Source of the DNA: Desmodus rotundus
Lineage: Eukaryota > Chordata > Mammalia > Chiroptera > Phyllostomidae
NCBI RefSeq assembly: GCF_022682495.2
Contig: NC_071390.1
Coordinates: 173,067,220-173,131,219 of the forward strand
Length of the DNA stretch: 64,000 nt
Direction of reading: 5' to 3'
The notes below the pieces were generated by a model. The model made no database searches, was not told where the DNA came from, and saw only the letters and a list, made by a program, of their open reading frames with translations. A program made the position numbers and the translations under genes. Every line of letters begins with the position of its first letter. Positions within the stretch are counted from its first letter, which is position 1. This document shows positions 1 through 10,850 of the stretch, one piece after another.

Positions 1-543
1 ACAACGATATAATAACTTTGAATGGTGACAGAGGGTGACCAGATTTACTGTGGCCATCACACTGTAAGGTATATAAATGCTGAATTGCTATGTTGTACAC
101 GGGAAACTAATATTGTACATCAACTAATACTTTAAAACAAACAAACAAGTAGCAAATGTCTGTTTAAGAAAAAGAAGATCAAAAAAAGGAACAGTAAAAA
201 TGACAGCAAACTCACAGTTATTAACGGCCACACATAAAACAAAAACGAGAGCAAACTAGGCAAACAACTAGAACATGAGGGTTGTCATTAAGGGAGTGGG
301 AGGGGGAGAGGGGGGGAAAGGTACAGAGAATAAGTAGCATAGATGGTAGGTGGAAAATAGACAGGGGGAGGGTAAAAATAGTGTAGGAAATGTAGAAGCC
401 AAAGAACTTATAAGTATGACCTATGGACATGAACTATAGGGGGGGAATGTGGGAGGGAGGGGGGTGGGCAGGATGGAGTGGAGTGGGGGGGAAATGGGAC
501 AACTGTAATAGCATAATCAATAAATATATTTAAAAAAAAAAAA
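1..543 (+). mobile_element. L1 retrotransposon 3' end (bat-type 3' UTR and poly-A tail)
   Basis: A long purine-rich stretch with repeated G runs (about 296-320 and 438-490) is followed by 'gggacaactgtaatagcat', an AATAAA-like 'caataaatatattt' and an A-rich tail ending near 543. This order is that of the 3' UTR of young L1 elements in bats, read in the sense direction. No ORF2 coding sequence is visible, so the element is cut by the window edge or 5'-truncated. The first 160 bases ('tatgttgtacacgggaaac' region) look like the 3' end of an older L1 and may be a separate insertion. The family call is firm; the internal boundary near 160 is a guess. Confidence 0.75.
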
Positions 544-1160
544 GAAGAGTGCCCCCCACATAGATTGTGAAGATTGCGCCGTGTTCCCTGCACCGTTCTA
601 AGTGGGATGCTCATGGTACTTCACTGGGTCCTCAGAACAAACCCGTGACGTGGTTACTGTTAGCGTCTGCATCTTCAGTTTCCTAGATGAGCAAACCAAG
701 GTGAAGGAATTCACCCAACGCCCCACAGCTACTTGGGAGTGGGAGGTACTTGGCCTTGTCATAGAAGGCCCTTGGAACCTAGGGGGCACTAAATTGATCG
801 TGACATTTCCCTGCTTACGACCCTTCCATGAGGTCTCTGTGGCTTGTGAGACAAGATCTCACACCTTCCTCTCTGGATCCTCTCTGCCTCCCTCTCCTGG
901 CTTCCAGCACCGGTTCAGATGACCTCCTTCCGGGTCCTTAGATGCATCACGATCTTTCAACCTCCAGGCTGGGGCGCTTGCTGTTTTCTCACCTCAATGA
1001 AACAAGCCCTCTCTTAAGGACAGGTATACTGGATGCTGGTTTGATGTGAGCTGCCCATGGGTGGGGCTGGGACCAGCCCCATGTACCCCTCTGCCTCCTG
1101 TGCCTGTCCAGGCTCCTTTGAGATCTCTGTGTGGCTCTCTTTCTCCCATCCTTCAGTTTT
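544..1160. other. Intronic sequence, no gene seen
   Basis: Unique-looking intron. A 106-codon open frame (602-922) has no recognisable domain and I take it as chance. I see no clear repeat here. Confidence 0.5.
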
Positions 1161-1162
1161 TT

Positions 1163-1362
1163 TCTCTAAACCAGGGGTGCTCAATCTGGAGAACATTCAT
1201 CAGTATCTGGAGGCAGCTTTGGTGCTATTATTGACAGCTAGTGGGTATGGGTGGGGGAGGCTGCCGGACACTCTCCAGGACATAGGACAGCTCCTCCCAG
1301 CAAAGCTCTATCTGTCCGTCCTCAGGTGCCAGTATGGCTGAGGCTGAGAGACCCTGCTCCAA
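1163..1362 (+). mobile_element. MER20-like hAT-Charlie MITE
   Basis: The block begins with a 'ccaggggtgctcaatc' end and carries the middle markers 'ctggaggcagctttggtgct' and 'gctagtgggta'. It continues with 'acataggacagctcctccc' and ends in 'ggctgagagaccctg'. This is the order of MER20, a short non-autonomous hAT element of about 220 bp, read in its usual orientation. Divergence is moderate with small gaps. MER20 copies are known to act as hormone-responsive regulatory elements in endometrial cells in some placental mammals; nothing in the sequence shows that this copy does so. Confidence 0.7.
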
Positions 1363-1534
1363 AGAGACACTCCCAGCAAGGCTGTCTCTAGTCACCCTAT
1401 GTAAAATGCCACTGTCCCTTCCCCACACCCCCATACTTTATGTCCCATGTCCTGCTTTATAGTCATTCTCCTGTGCACCTGTCATTCTTGATAAGTGATA
1501 TGTTTCACTTCCTAATCTTGGTTATTGTTTGTCA

Positions 1535-1655
1535 TCCGCTTGTATATGAGCTGTGTGAGGATAGGGATTTGTGTCCCTTCTGCTTTATTGATAGTACTTA
1601 TAACAGTTCTAGCACATAGTAGATGCTCGATGAGTACTTTTTGCATCTGTGAATG
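1535..1655 (+). mobile_element. L2 LINE 3' end
   Basis: The series 'gagctgtgtgaggataggga', then 'tctagcacatagtagatgct', then 'gaatgaa' is the characteristic 3' terminus of L2, in the sense direction. Confidence 0.65.
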
Positions 1656-1724
1656 AACACAGAGTTCTAGGTAACCACCACGAATCCATTAGAGCGGCCA
1701 CTTGGGTTGAAATCCATTTGCCAT

Positions 1725-1800
1725 CCACTTAAGATGTACTTGCTTAAGGTCACCCAGCACAGAAGTACCAAGCTCAGAATTAGAGCCCAGTTTCTCGCCT
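1725..1800 (-). mobile_element. MIR SINE fragment
   Basis: The reading 'ttaaggtcacccagcaca' followed by 'cagaattagagcccag' is the central core of MIR in antisense. The copy is short and decayed. Confidence 0.45.
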
Positions 1801-2330
1801 CCCACGGAGATGGGAGGGGAAATGTGAAAACCCTGCGGGACCACACATTGGAGTGGCAGGCAAGCTCTGCATTCCCAAAGCTCTGTTTTGCCCTGCAAGC
1901 TGTGATCTTAGGTTGACAAGGAAGCAAACTGAATAGCCCAACGCAGAGATGCTCAGATGCAAATTAGCCCGAATCACATACAACTGTGGCTTTGAGGTCG
2001 GTGTGCAAATAGAGGCTTTGCTTCCATGGGGCTGCACGGAAAATGCCCTTTGGAGGGTTGTGCACTCTTGCTCTTTCCCATTCAGGCCCTGTTCAGTGTG
2101 CCAGGGATGTGGAGAAATAGAAGATGCCCAGCCCACGCTCCAGGTGTCTGCAAGCTCCTAAGGGAGAATGAAGGGTGCTTTCTTTGTAACTTGTAACTCA
2201 GGGTCAGTGGCAATGCTGTGAAAACCAGCTCATTGGATTATGCATTTTTTCAGAACAGGAAACTCTATCTTGTGTGTCTTTTACACCCTCTAAACCCAAC
2301 GGCCAGAACAATCATGATGGATAAAAATGA
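1800..2330. other. Intronic sequence, nothing identified
   Basis: I see no repeat, exon or RNA gene. Overlapping short open frames on both strands have no recognisable content. Confidence 0.4.
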
Positions 2331-2540
2331 ACCAGTGTTTTTTGTGTCCTGGGCACTGTGCTAAGCACTGTAGCGTATCAATTCATTTAACCCTCACAAC
2401 AGCACTACAAAGTAGCTAGTACTGTTGTTCCCATGTTCCCACTGAGAGCAACCGAGGTCACGTGACTTGCCCAGAGATCCAGAGCAAAGAAGTGCTGGCC
2501 CTGGCACCTGGGCCCCAGCCACCTGGTTGTCAGGTGCGTG
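2330..2540 (-). mobile_element. MIR SINE
   Basis: The antisense order of MIR is present: 'gggcactgtgctaagcactg', 'tttaaccctcacaacagc', then 'gaggtcacgtgacttgcccag'. The copy is nearly full length. Confidence 0.7.
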
Positions 2541-2624
2541 AGCTGTACTGAAGATGTGTTGCTGCTTGAGGTTAATGTCCACGGCAAGTGGCCTTGACAC
2601 TTCCCTCACTGCTTAATATAGTGC

Positions 2625-2808
2625 CCTAGATTGAGTGTTTACTCTGTTCTACTCACTGGTCCATGTGTTGACTATTTAGTTTAATCCTCACCATGAAAGG
2701 TGAGGCATTATTATCTCCATTTTACACACGATGAAATAGCCACAGAGAGTTTAAGTAGTTGGTCTGAGATCTCAGCTAGTCGGTGGTAGAGCCAGGATTC
2801 TGGGTATT
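2625..2808 (-). mobile_element. MIR SINE
   Basis: A second antisense MIR next to the previous one: 'tttaatcctcaccatgaaag', 'attatctccattttacacac', 'gtagagccaggattctgggt'. Two adjacent copies in the same orientation are probably independent insertions. Confidence 0.7.
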
Positions 2809-3065
2809 TCACACACTGTATGGAGTCACACAAAATACGGCACTTTGTGTCTGGCTTCTCTCACTTAGCATCATGTGTATGAGGTACATGTTATAGCATT
2901 TATTGCTGTCTTTCTTGTTCCTTTCATTGCCAACTGTATCCCATTATATGGGGACACATTTTGGTTATCCTTTCACCTGTCGATGGGCACTTGGATTGTT
3001 TCCATTTCTTGCCTGTTGTGAATAACGAAGCTATTAACATCCATGCAAAAGTCTTATATATGACC
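2809..3065 (-). mobile_element. Old L1 (L1M-type) ORF2 end, antisense
   Basis: Markers are 'tctggcttctctcacttagc', then 'gggcacttggattgtttcca', then 'gaataacgaagctattaaca'. They are the reverse complement of the end of L1 ORF2 and the adjoining 3' UTR. It is decayed, with no open frame. Confidence 0.65.
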
Positions 3066-3094
3066 TGTTATTACTAATATTTGCCCACAATCTT

Positions 3095-3110
3095 TTCTCT
3101 CTCTCTCTCA
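3095..3110 (+). repeat. Short (TC)n microsatellite
   Basis: A run of about eight TC dinucleotides. Confidence 0.8.
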
Positions 3111-3119
3111 TCAGTGAGA

Positions 3120-3345
3120 AGGAATAAGGTCTGGAGCCAGATAACATGGGTTTGAACACTAACTCTAACGTGTATTACCTGTGTGGCTGGAAAAATCAAC
3201 CTTTCTTTCTGAGCTTGGCTTCCTTTTTCCACCTTTAAAATGAAGATAATAGTAGTATCTTTTGGACATTACCTGATAGTGTCCAAAAGCTTGAAATAGG
3301 TGATGCACAGCATTCAGTTCATAATCAAACATCCAATAAATGTTT
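3120..3345 (+). mobile_element. MIR SINE
   Basis: Sense MIR: 'ggtctggagccagataacat', 'gggtttgaacact', 'cacctttaaaatgaagataa', and an 'aataaatgtttt' 3' end. The 3' part carries a short palindrome around 'ttttggaca...tgtccaaaag'. Confidence 0.65.
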
Positions 3346-4015
3346 TCCAGGTGAGCAATGCGAATACAAAAAGCAACCCAAAGAAGAAACTGTCTAATTG
3401 CTGAGTCTAATTACTGGGACACAAAAAATATAATGACTAGATATAATATAAAATAAAATAATGTAGTACTATAGGATCAGCATGAGGTTCATATTAAGTG
3501 AAAATTTAAAAAATAATAATGTATCTCTGTTTAGAAAATGAGACATTCCTGCAGACTGGAGGCCTGAGAGGCCTTCGAATGGAGAAAAGATGTGGGTGGA
3601 GGTCTTAACGAGCAAAGGATAGTTAGGAAAACGTGGGGAAACGTGGGGCGAGAAGAAAATTGCGTGTGAAGGGACGGATGGAGGGGCTACAGGGAAAAGT
3701 TTGTCAGGTCGGAGGACGTCCAGGAGGGTGGTGGGTGGCGAGGAGACAAGTCTGTTGGAATCCGCCCACTGCAGGCCCTGGGGCTTTCGGGCTGCAAGGA
3801 GAGGTAGCCACAGAGTGAGAGCTCCTGGTTCCCAGCTCTCCAGCGGCAGTGCCGTGCCGTTTGATCTTCCGATTTCCTGACAGCTGCGTGGCCATGCAAC
3901 GACCGAGTTTTAATTTACCTGTCTTGATTCCAAGCGAAATAGAACTTCTTTTCGTAACGTTATTGACCATTTTCTGTAAACAGCACATGAACATCCTTTG
4001 TTCTTTTATATTTTA
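3346..4015. other. Intronic sequence, no gene seen
   Basis: AT-rich to about 3540, then higher GC with purine-rich short direct repeats ('aacgtgggg' twice near 3630). Open frames of 60-96 codons here overlap on opposite strands and look like chance. Confidence 0.4.
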
Positions 4016-4985
4016 TTGATTTTTGATTTGTAAAAGTTGGTTACATGTTCTAGTTACTCATCCTCTTCCAGCTTGTCACATATACTGCAGCATGGTTTAT
4101 AATGTCTTTTGTTGTATGAAATATTTCTATTTTGATGTATTCAAATGGTTCACTATTTTTCATGATTTGTCATTTTATTCTATTAATGTTTTAAAAATTT
4201 AATTGATTTTAGGGTGAGAGAGAGAGAAAGATTGATTTTGTTGTTCCACTTATCTATTCATTCATTGGTTGATTCTTCTATGTGCCCTGATGGGGGATCG
4301 AACCCACAACCTTGGCATATCAGGACAATGCTCTAGCCACCTGCCCTACCTGGCCAGGGCTCATTTGTCCTTTTAATGTGTTGTTTATAAATTTTTGTCT
4401 GTTCTGAGGTTATACAAAATACTCTCCTCTCTTTTCTTCAGATAGTTTGAAAATTTTGTTTTTCTTCATTTAAAAGTACACTCCATCTGGAATGTATGTT
4501 GGTCTCTGTGAGGTAGAATCACACTTACTTTTTCATGTGAAAATCCAGTTTTCTAACATTGCTTACGGAATAGCCCCTTCCCCCACCCTCTCGCCAGGCC
4601 ATCTCTCATAGCTCCGCCCCCACACACGCTCTGTCCACCTCGCACCCTCCCATTCCATTGCGTCCTGTAGTCAGTCCCGTTCTCTACCTTGCTCTCTTCA
4701 TTTCCCCTTATAATACGAGAATGCTTCTGTGTTATTATAAACCATGGCTCCACATTATCTTTGAAGATTCCTATTTTCTTTCCAGTGGACATATCATGGT
4801 TTCTTGAGTCAGTTGTCTCTTGTAGGGCAGCAAGCGCATTGTTCCTAGGTTTTTTTGCCTCCCTATTATGAATGCTCCTATGGTGAATATTTTTGCATGT
4901 AAAGCATTTACATGTTTTTGGATTATGTCCTTTGGATGGATTCCCAGAAATAGAACTACAGAGTCAAAAGGCATAAATATTGTTA
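4016..4985 (-). mobile_element. Old L1 (L1M-type), antisense, interrupted by a VES SINE
   Basis: T-rich sequence with antisense L1 landmarks: 'ttttatattttattgatttt' at the start, 'gtgaggtagaatcacactta', and near the end 'ggattcccagaaatagaact' with 'gagtcaaaaggcataaa'. The VES SINE at 4189-4360 splits it. Frames are broken throughout. The order suggests more than one L1 piece. Confidence 0.5.
4189..4360 (-). mobile_element. VES-type tRNA-derived SINE (bat)
   Basis: Read on the minus strand it starts at the 'gccagg' tRNA-like head, has a box B-like core opposite 'ggggatcgaaccca', and a GA-rich tail opposite 'gagagagagagaaag'. The flanks 4170-4188 and 4361-4378 are similar T-rich words (tcatttta...ttaatg and tcatttg...ttaatg) and look like an aged target-site duplication. 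It sits inside an older L1. Confidence 0.8.
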
Positions 4986-5159
4986 ATGTTGTTAACTCAT
5001 GGCATATATTTATTTGAGAAATTAAAGTGACTAAAGGTTCTGGTAAGTTCCTGAGACTCTACTGGGCTGCGACAAGCCTGGATCTGGCGCTGGCTGCCCT
5101 GGGCAAGTTCAAGGGAAAAATTAATGCGGTCTCCTTGCTGGATGTACCTTTTCTTTTTT

Positions 5160-6130
5160 CTTGTTTAACACATGCTTTTGGATATTCATGTGCCCAGGCA
5201 GTCATTTATTAAGCGCCTCTTGTATGCCTGTCCCTGCAGTAAAGCCGGCAGCAGGATCCTGCACTCGGTGCACTTCTGTCTCCTAGCGGGTAGGAAGACA
5301 ATAAATAAACACAATCCAGTGCGAAGTGCCTCCAGGAGGAAAACCACAGACGGATGCCACAGCAAGTTGGCTCCTATAGATTGGATGGCCAGAAGTGGCA
5401 CAAAGCAGAGATTTAAAGGCGTGGTCTCCCTGGTGGAATAGCTAGTCAGTGTGAAGGGCCGTGGTGGAGCAGAGTGTGGCCTCAGGGCAGGAGGAAGAGG
5501 GTCTCTGGGCGAAGAGTGAGGTGAACTGAGGCCAAAGCAGAAGACCTAGTCCTAGCTGCGGGGAGCAGTGTGCTCCCTGGCGATTAGCAGCAATGGGGAG
5601 TCACAGGGCTGGGGGGCAGAGGGAGGTGGTTAACTGGGAGTGATGCCACCTAGTGGGTGCTCTTAACGGATCTGCAGGCTTCTTTGCAGACCATGGGTTA
5701 TAGGGGACCAGGGGCACCTGTAGAACAAAAGGGCTAGGACGCAGCCATGCCTGTCCAGGCTGAAGTTACTGGAGACCCACCAAGGCGTGGTGATGGAGGG
5801 AGAGAAAGGTGGGTGGGTTCTGTTATGTATTAGAAGAAGATTCTTGAGAATTGCTGATGGCTTGGAGGTTTGAAGTTAGAAAAAGGGAAGAACCAAGAAT
5901 GTGTCCTCAAAGCTTGGCCTCAGCGACTAGGAAACTGGAATTACATTGCTGAGTTGAATAAGAATGGGGAGAAGAGGCTTGGGTGGGGTGGAAGTGGGGG
6001 TGGGTCTGGCTTTGGCCATGGGGAGCCTGAGATGCCTCTTTGGTTAACAAATGGGGACATTAGTGGGGTTGCTAGAGCCCCAGGGAGAAGTTGGGTACCG
6101 TGATACAGACCTGGGTGTCATCGGTCAATT
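5160..6130 (-). mobile_element. L2 LINE body, antisense, decayed
   Basis: Blocks recall the reverse complement of L2: 'cagtcatttattaagcgcct', 'aagacaataaataaacac', 'ggggagcagtgtgctccctg', 'ttgctgatggcttggaggt' and 'caagaatgtgtcctcaaagc'. Spacing is irregular and it may be several fragments. No reading frame of useful length survives. Confidence 0.45.
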
Positions 6131-6157
6131 AGAGAGAACCTAAGTCCCCTGGTTTAT

Positions 6158-6274
6158 AAACAGATGTATAAACAGAATAGAGAACGGAAGGCCTTGAACA
6201 CTGTGCAGTTAATCCTGTTATCTGCATTCTCAGTTTTGAGAATATATTGGGTTTCTTATATTTATCTTTGTGAA
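6158..6274 (+). repeat. Dispersed repeat pair, copy A
   Basis: It shares order and wording with 7125-7246: an 'aacaga' start, 'aacaga.agaga..ggaag' in the middle, 'ttttgagaatat' at two thirds, and a 'tttgtgaa' end. By eye the two are roughly two-thirds identical. I do not recognise the family. Confidence 0.45.
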
Positions 6275-6904
6275 CAAAAATCTTTTTTCTTTCTTCCCAA
6301 ATAGGAAGAGGAAAAAACTCCAGTTTTCTTTTCTTTTCTTTTTTTTTCTTTTCCTACTGGCTCTCTAATGCCTCACTCAGTCCTGGCACAGTCTTCCAAT
6401 TTTTAGTGGCGACTCTAAGAATTATGCTTGTCGTTTGATTCAGATGCAATTGGGAAGATCACAAAACTAAGGTTCTGCGTCTTGCAAGCTTTTCCAGAAA
6501 TGTTCCCTCGTCTGCTGTGTTTATGTTGGAACAGAGAATTTGTGCCTGAGTTCATGGTGAGCTTTTCTCCAGATACCCGAGTTGCTGCCTGATCCCATTA
6601 TCCTGCGTCTCAGGACCCCTCGAACCTCGTCTGTGTGATGTCATATGAGGGACGGTGTTCACTGCCCTGGGACTGTCACCTGTGAGACGTGTGCTCTTTG
6701 AGTAATGCTCTGCTGCATCATTTCCAAAGTGGGTTTCTGTAGGGTCCCAGGATATTATTTTAAATATGTGACAGTGTGTGTCTCCATGTTGGAATATAAA
6801 ATATGAAATTTAATTATGAAGAACACACTATTTCTTACTCATACCGGAGTAATGTAGACTAGAATAGGCAGTGACGCTTTGGGATAGAAAGAAATGTTCA
6901 GGAA
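6275..6904. other. Intronic sequence, polypyrimidine run near 6330
   Basis: A T/C run (about 6325-6353) is followed by 'cctactgg' and is not a proper 3' splice site. I see nothing else. Confidence 0.4.
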
Positions 6905-7105
6905 TCAAAATGTTCAGAAATTGAATCCCAACGTTGTCTGTTGTCTCTTACTGGGCTGTGACCTTGGGCACATTTCTTGACCTCCCGGGGCGGTCAGTTT
7001 CCCCATTTACTTTGGAATAATCCAAGTGCTGACCTGAGAGGGGTGCTGTAAGGACTAGGAACTAATTCACTGTGAAACTCTTAGCACTTTCGTTGATCCC
7101 CAATT
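6905..7105 (+). mobile_element. MIR SINE
   Basis: Sense MIR: 'attgaatcccaacg', 'gggctgtgaccttgggcaca', 'agtttccccatttac', 'gtgctgtaaggacta', 'aaactcttagcact'. Confidence 0.65.
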
Positions 7106-7124
7106 GAGTATTTAACACTCCGGT

Positions 7125-7246
7125 TAACAGACATGTGAACAGAGAAGAGACTGGAAGTGTTCAACCGCTATGAAAACCAACCCATTGTTTTCGTTCAGGA
7201 TTTTGAGAATATTCGAGTTTTAATTAAATAAATGTTTATTTGTGAA
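7125..7246 (+). repeat. Dispersed repeat pair, copy B
   Basis: Partner of 6158-6274, about 970 bases downstream in the same orientation. Shared words include 'gaacagagaagagactggaa' against 'aaacagaatagagaacggaa' and 'ttttgagaatat'. Confidence 0.45.
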
Positions 7247-8221
7247 ATTAAACTCTTTAAAAAATCAGATAACCAATTACTTACTTGTTGTGGGCCAGCC
7301 AGGTGTTAGGTGCTTTGTATGTAAAACGCACAGCATGTGGCATAGATCCTGCCCTCGTACAGCTTACAGGAATCCAACCTTTAAAAAAATTACGCTTTTA
7401 TTATAGCTGTGATCAGTTTAGAGGCAAATAGCTGAAATTTTGGCATATAAGCATGTATATGATTTAGTCATTATTTTTAGAATATTGTCAATAACATTTT
7501 TCTTTGGAATGTTCACCATTAATTAATGATATAGTAGGTCAAGGCTGGAGATTGAAATACATGAATTTCCCAGGTGTCTCGGGAAAAATGCGTGGTTGTA
7601 TATTTTGCTGAGGAGCCATGTCTGCCCGCTGCCAAGTCTTGTCTGTCTGCCTGCTTCCACACACCTCCTTCCCAAGGCAGCACCCGCCTGTGCTAGGGAG
7701 GGAAACGCACTCAGCACTTTCTGAAAGGGACGTCTTGAGTAGCAGAACTCTGAGAAGTTCTATCCAGGCACATCATTTACTATCCTGGTGGCATGCTGTT
7801 TTAGAATTTCTCTGTTAAAATGATAACTAACATTTCCTGTAAAATAAAATGCAATTTAGCCAAGAGTAAACAAAGTCGTAGCTGAGAATGAGAGAGGAAA
7901 ATTTCAATCTCTGGGATGTGAGATTTAAAAAAAAACGCATAACAATAAATAAAAAGGTGGGATTTAAAATTCTCTCCCTGTGTCCATTACATGCTTGTGC
8001 AATTACCAGCTGGTAAGAGCAAATGATCCTACTTTATTACTTTTATTTCTGTGTCTAGATGTAGAATTCCACAGATCGGGTGGGAAGCCTTGCTTTGGAC
8101 TGTCCCCTCGGGGTGGGGGTACCCCAAGCATTCAGTGCACTTAGCATTAACTGGATGTTAAAACAACTAAGAAGACAGTAAATATTTGGGGAACATTGTT
8201 CTGGATAAAGAAACAGCAGTT
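7247..8221. other. Intronic sequence, nothing identified
   Basis: AT-rich with one GC-richer patch at 7610-7740. I see no exon with matching splice signals, no RNA gene and no confident repeat. Confidence 0.4.
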
Positions 8222-8474
8222 CGGAGTGGTTATAAGAGCTCAAACTCCAGAGTCTGTGTCCCCATGATTTAAATCTCTGCAACTTGATAGCTACGTAATC
8301 TTAAGCAAATATTTAAGCTCTTTGTGCCTCAGTTTTCTCACCTATAAAATGGGGTTTATAACAGCACTTGCTCCACAGGTTTATTGTGAGGTTTCTAGGG
8401 GGTTTATATCATTCAATGACTTCGGACTGTTGCCTGGCACATAGTGAGTGCTATGTTAACTGTTGATTATTACT
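8222..8474 (+). mobile_element. MIR SINE, near full length
   Basis: A clear sense MIR: 'gagctcaaactccagagtct', 'gatttaaatctctgcaactt', 'gtgcctcagttttctcacct', 'tgttgcctggcacatagtga', and a 'gattattac' tail. Confidence 0.8.
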
Positions 8475-9944
8475 AAATATAGCTAATTTGGCAGACACAT
8501 TGTTTGATACAAGGCTCCCACGTTTGGAGAAGGGATGCTAGAGACAATAGAAGCAAAAAGACTTTTGAAGTTAGGGAAAATAAATGATCTGCACTCCCTT
8601 CGGTGTGAGGGGACCCCTATGAAAACAGAAGGCATGAGATTTGGGTTCTTTATTGCCTCCTTCTCATAAAATGGGTGTGATGGGCAAAGAAACAGGGAAA
8701 CATGACCACGTGGGCATCTGCCTGAGTCCAGGAGAGGCACTCATTCTTTCTTCCGTGTTCTCTGAGAGCAGTTAGCTGCCATGTGGAAGGGGAGTGACCG
8801 AAATGGTCAGGTACACGTGAAGAGTGTGCTCCCGTGTCTGTGTGCACACAGAACACAAGGCTATAGGTGAGCTATCCTTATTTCCTAGACCAGCAAACCG
8901 CTGACCACCACCAGTGCCCTTCCCAGCTTCCTGTTTTGAGACCTCCTCACACACACTCTCCACTTTGACCTGTTTAAGTTTATTTTTAAAAGCCCTACAT
9001 TTTCCAAGGAATAGATGCTTTACGTATGGTTCACTCTTTGGAGGGGGTGTATGTGTGCCGCGTGACAAGTGGTTGCCATGGTAATTTCTCATTATTGTTG
9101 AATTGAAAAATAATTACTCTGGCAACAATCCCATATAACCTGTCAGTGCTTAAGTTAAAAATGCCGGGGGGGGCAGCCCTGGCATCAGGACCCCGTTTTT
9201 GGTGGAGAGAGACAGGGATGGGAACAGGAGAGAATCTGGGGCAGACACAAAATGCTTTGGTGAATTTTTAAATATAATTAAGACTCTCTTCTTCTATTCG
9301 ACCCGAGCGCGCCTCTCATCCTGATACATGATTTGGCTGCCGGTGGTACTGGGGCTCACCTGTGACATGGGACAGAGGGACCAGGGGTTTCAATCGCAGA
9401 AACGCATACGGGGGATTATTTAGAGTGCAGAAGCCTTCCATGGTGTTTTTACCTAATTAAAATATATGAGAATTGTTGGCACCGCTTTCCCTGCCTGTGT
9501 GCAGGCTGAGTTAATTTCATCTTTATTTACCTGGAGGCTACTCTGTGCTATTGTTACTTCCCAGCTTTGGGAAAAGAATCCACTTTTTACCTATTAATAT
9601 TCACTGAACACTAATCAGGCACTGTTCAGATAGTAAACAACAGCAAAGCTTGGGAGGAGGCATGTGTTTGGAAGAGACAGGACCTCCATCGGAATGAAGC
9701 CTTGACCCAGGGTGCAGAGAACGAGCTTCCTCCCCACCTGCCACCTCCTGCCGCAGTTTGGGCCTTTGGCGCTCCGTCATTCTGCCCCATAAGTCATTAG
9801 AGAGGACCATGAAGAACGTATTCTTTCTTTTTTGTTGTCGGTGTCCAGAAAGTTCCTCCTTTTGCTTAATGAAGCCCCTAGAATACACTGTGCCTTTAAG
9901 AAAATGGTAGGCAAACTTTTATAATTACTATTATTATTTTTATT
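8475..9944. other. Intronic sequence, no gene seen
   Basis: Unique-looking intron. Open frames of 63-106 codons on the minus strand (8483-9092, 9601-9888) show no family features and overlap each other in different frames. Parts of 9420-9600 have long AT-rich words typical of conserved non-coding sequence, but I cannot judge conservation. Confidence 0.4.
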
Positions 9945-10118
9945 ATTATTTTTTTAATCCTCACCTGAGGACATGTTTATAGACTTTTAGAGAGAGAGGA
10001 AGGGAGAGGGAGAAACAGCGATCAATTGCTTCCAGCATGTGCCCTGACTGGGGATTAAACCCCCAACCTTTCAGTGCAGGGGATGGTGCGCCAACCAGCT
10101 GAAGCCCCCAGCCAGGGT
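9945..10118 (-). mobile_element. VES-type tRNA-derived SINE (bat)
   Basis: On the minus strand it has the head opposite 'cccccagccagggt', a box B-like core opposite 'ggggattaaacccc', and the tail opposite 'tagagagagaggaagggaga'. The 3' end, opposite 'aatcctcacctgagga', is a VES hallmark. It is more diverged than the copies at 22.7 and 25.4 kb. Confidence 0.75.
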
Positions 10119-10329
10119 TGTTTTATTATTTTATCTTCTTTGGGCTTCTAGATGCTCAGCCTTCTCCTGGCAGAGCTGGACTCTGCTTTGTGTTTATGTT
10201 GATCCTGCTATTCGATCCCAGTTAGAAATACATCCTTTAGAAATATTCTTTGTTTCATCTGTATCCATGCATCGGTCAGGCCAGGAGCCTTCAATGTGGA
10301 AGCACAGGGACCTGCTCTCAGGAGAGCCA

Positions 10330-10850
10330 AAATACAGGCAAGTACAAACCCTACTCCTAGGCACTGCCGCTTGTGGAAATTCTTACACACACGCACGCAC
10401 CAAGGGACACGGCAAAGCCATCGCAGCACTTCCTGTGCTGGCAAAGAATTTGAAACTGTCTAGAGATCTTAAGCAGCAAAATGCTGAAATAAAGTATATT
10501 ACATTCATTTAGTGCACTACCATGTAGCTTATGTAAAGAAAGCAGAGGCCCCGATATATAGTAAAATGCTTAGATCTCCAAAACACAGGGCTGAATGAAA
10601 GAAAAAGCAAGTTTAAAGAAGGAACATGGTGTGTGATACCATTTAAATAACATGTTAAAAATATAGTACTGTTTATGAATGGGGTCATGTACATAAATAC
10701 TAGAGATGGGCCAGGAAGGGGCCACATGATTTTCACGAGACAGTTGTTTATGGGGTCTTGGGGGCGGGGAGAAAAAAACAGAGCAGGATATGGGGCCCCA
10801 AGGCATTTACCTTTTTATTCATAAGTTTTTATTCCTTTTAAAAAGGAAAA
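10330..10850 (+). mobile_element. Old L1 (L1M-type) ORF2 end and 3' UTR
   Basis: Sense L1: 'ggcaaagccatcgcagcact', 'gcagcaaaatgctgaaataa', 'gatctccaaaacacag', 'gaaagaaaaagcaag', 'atggtgtgtgataccattta', then a G-rich 3' UTR region. Frames are broken. Confidence 0.6.
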
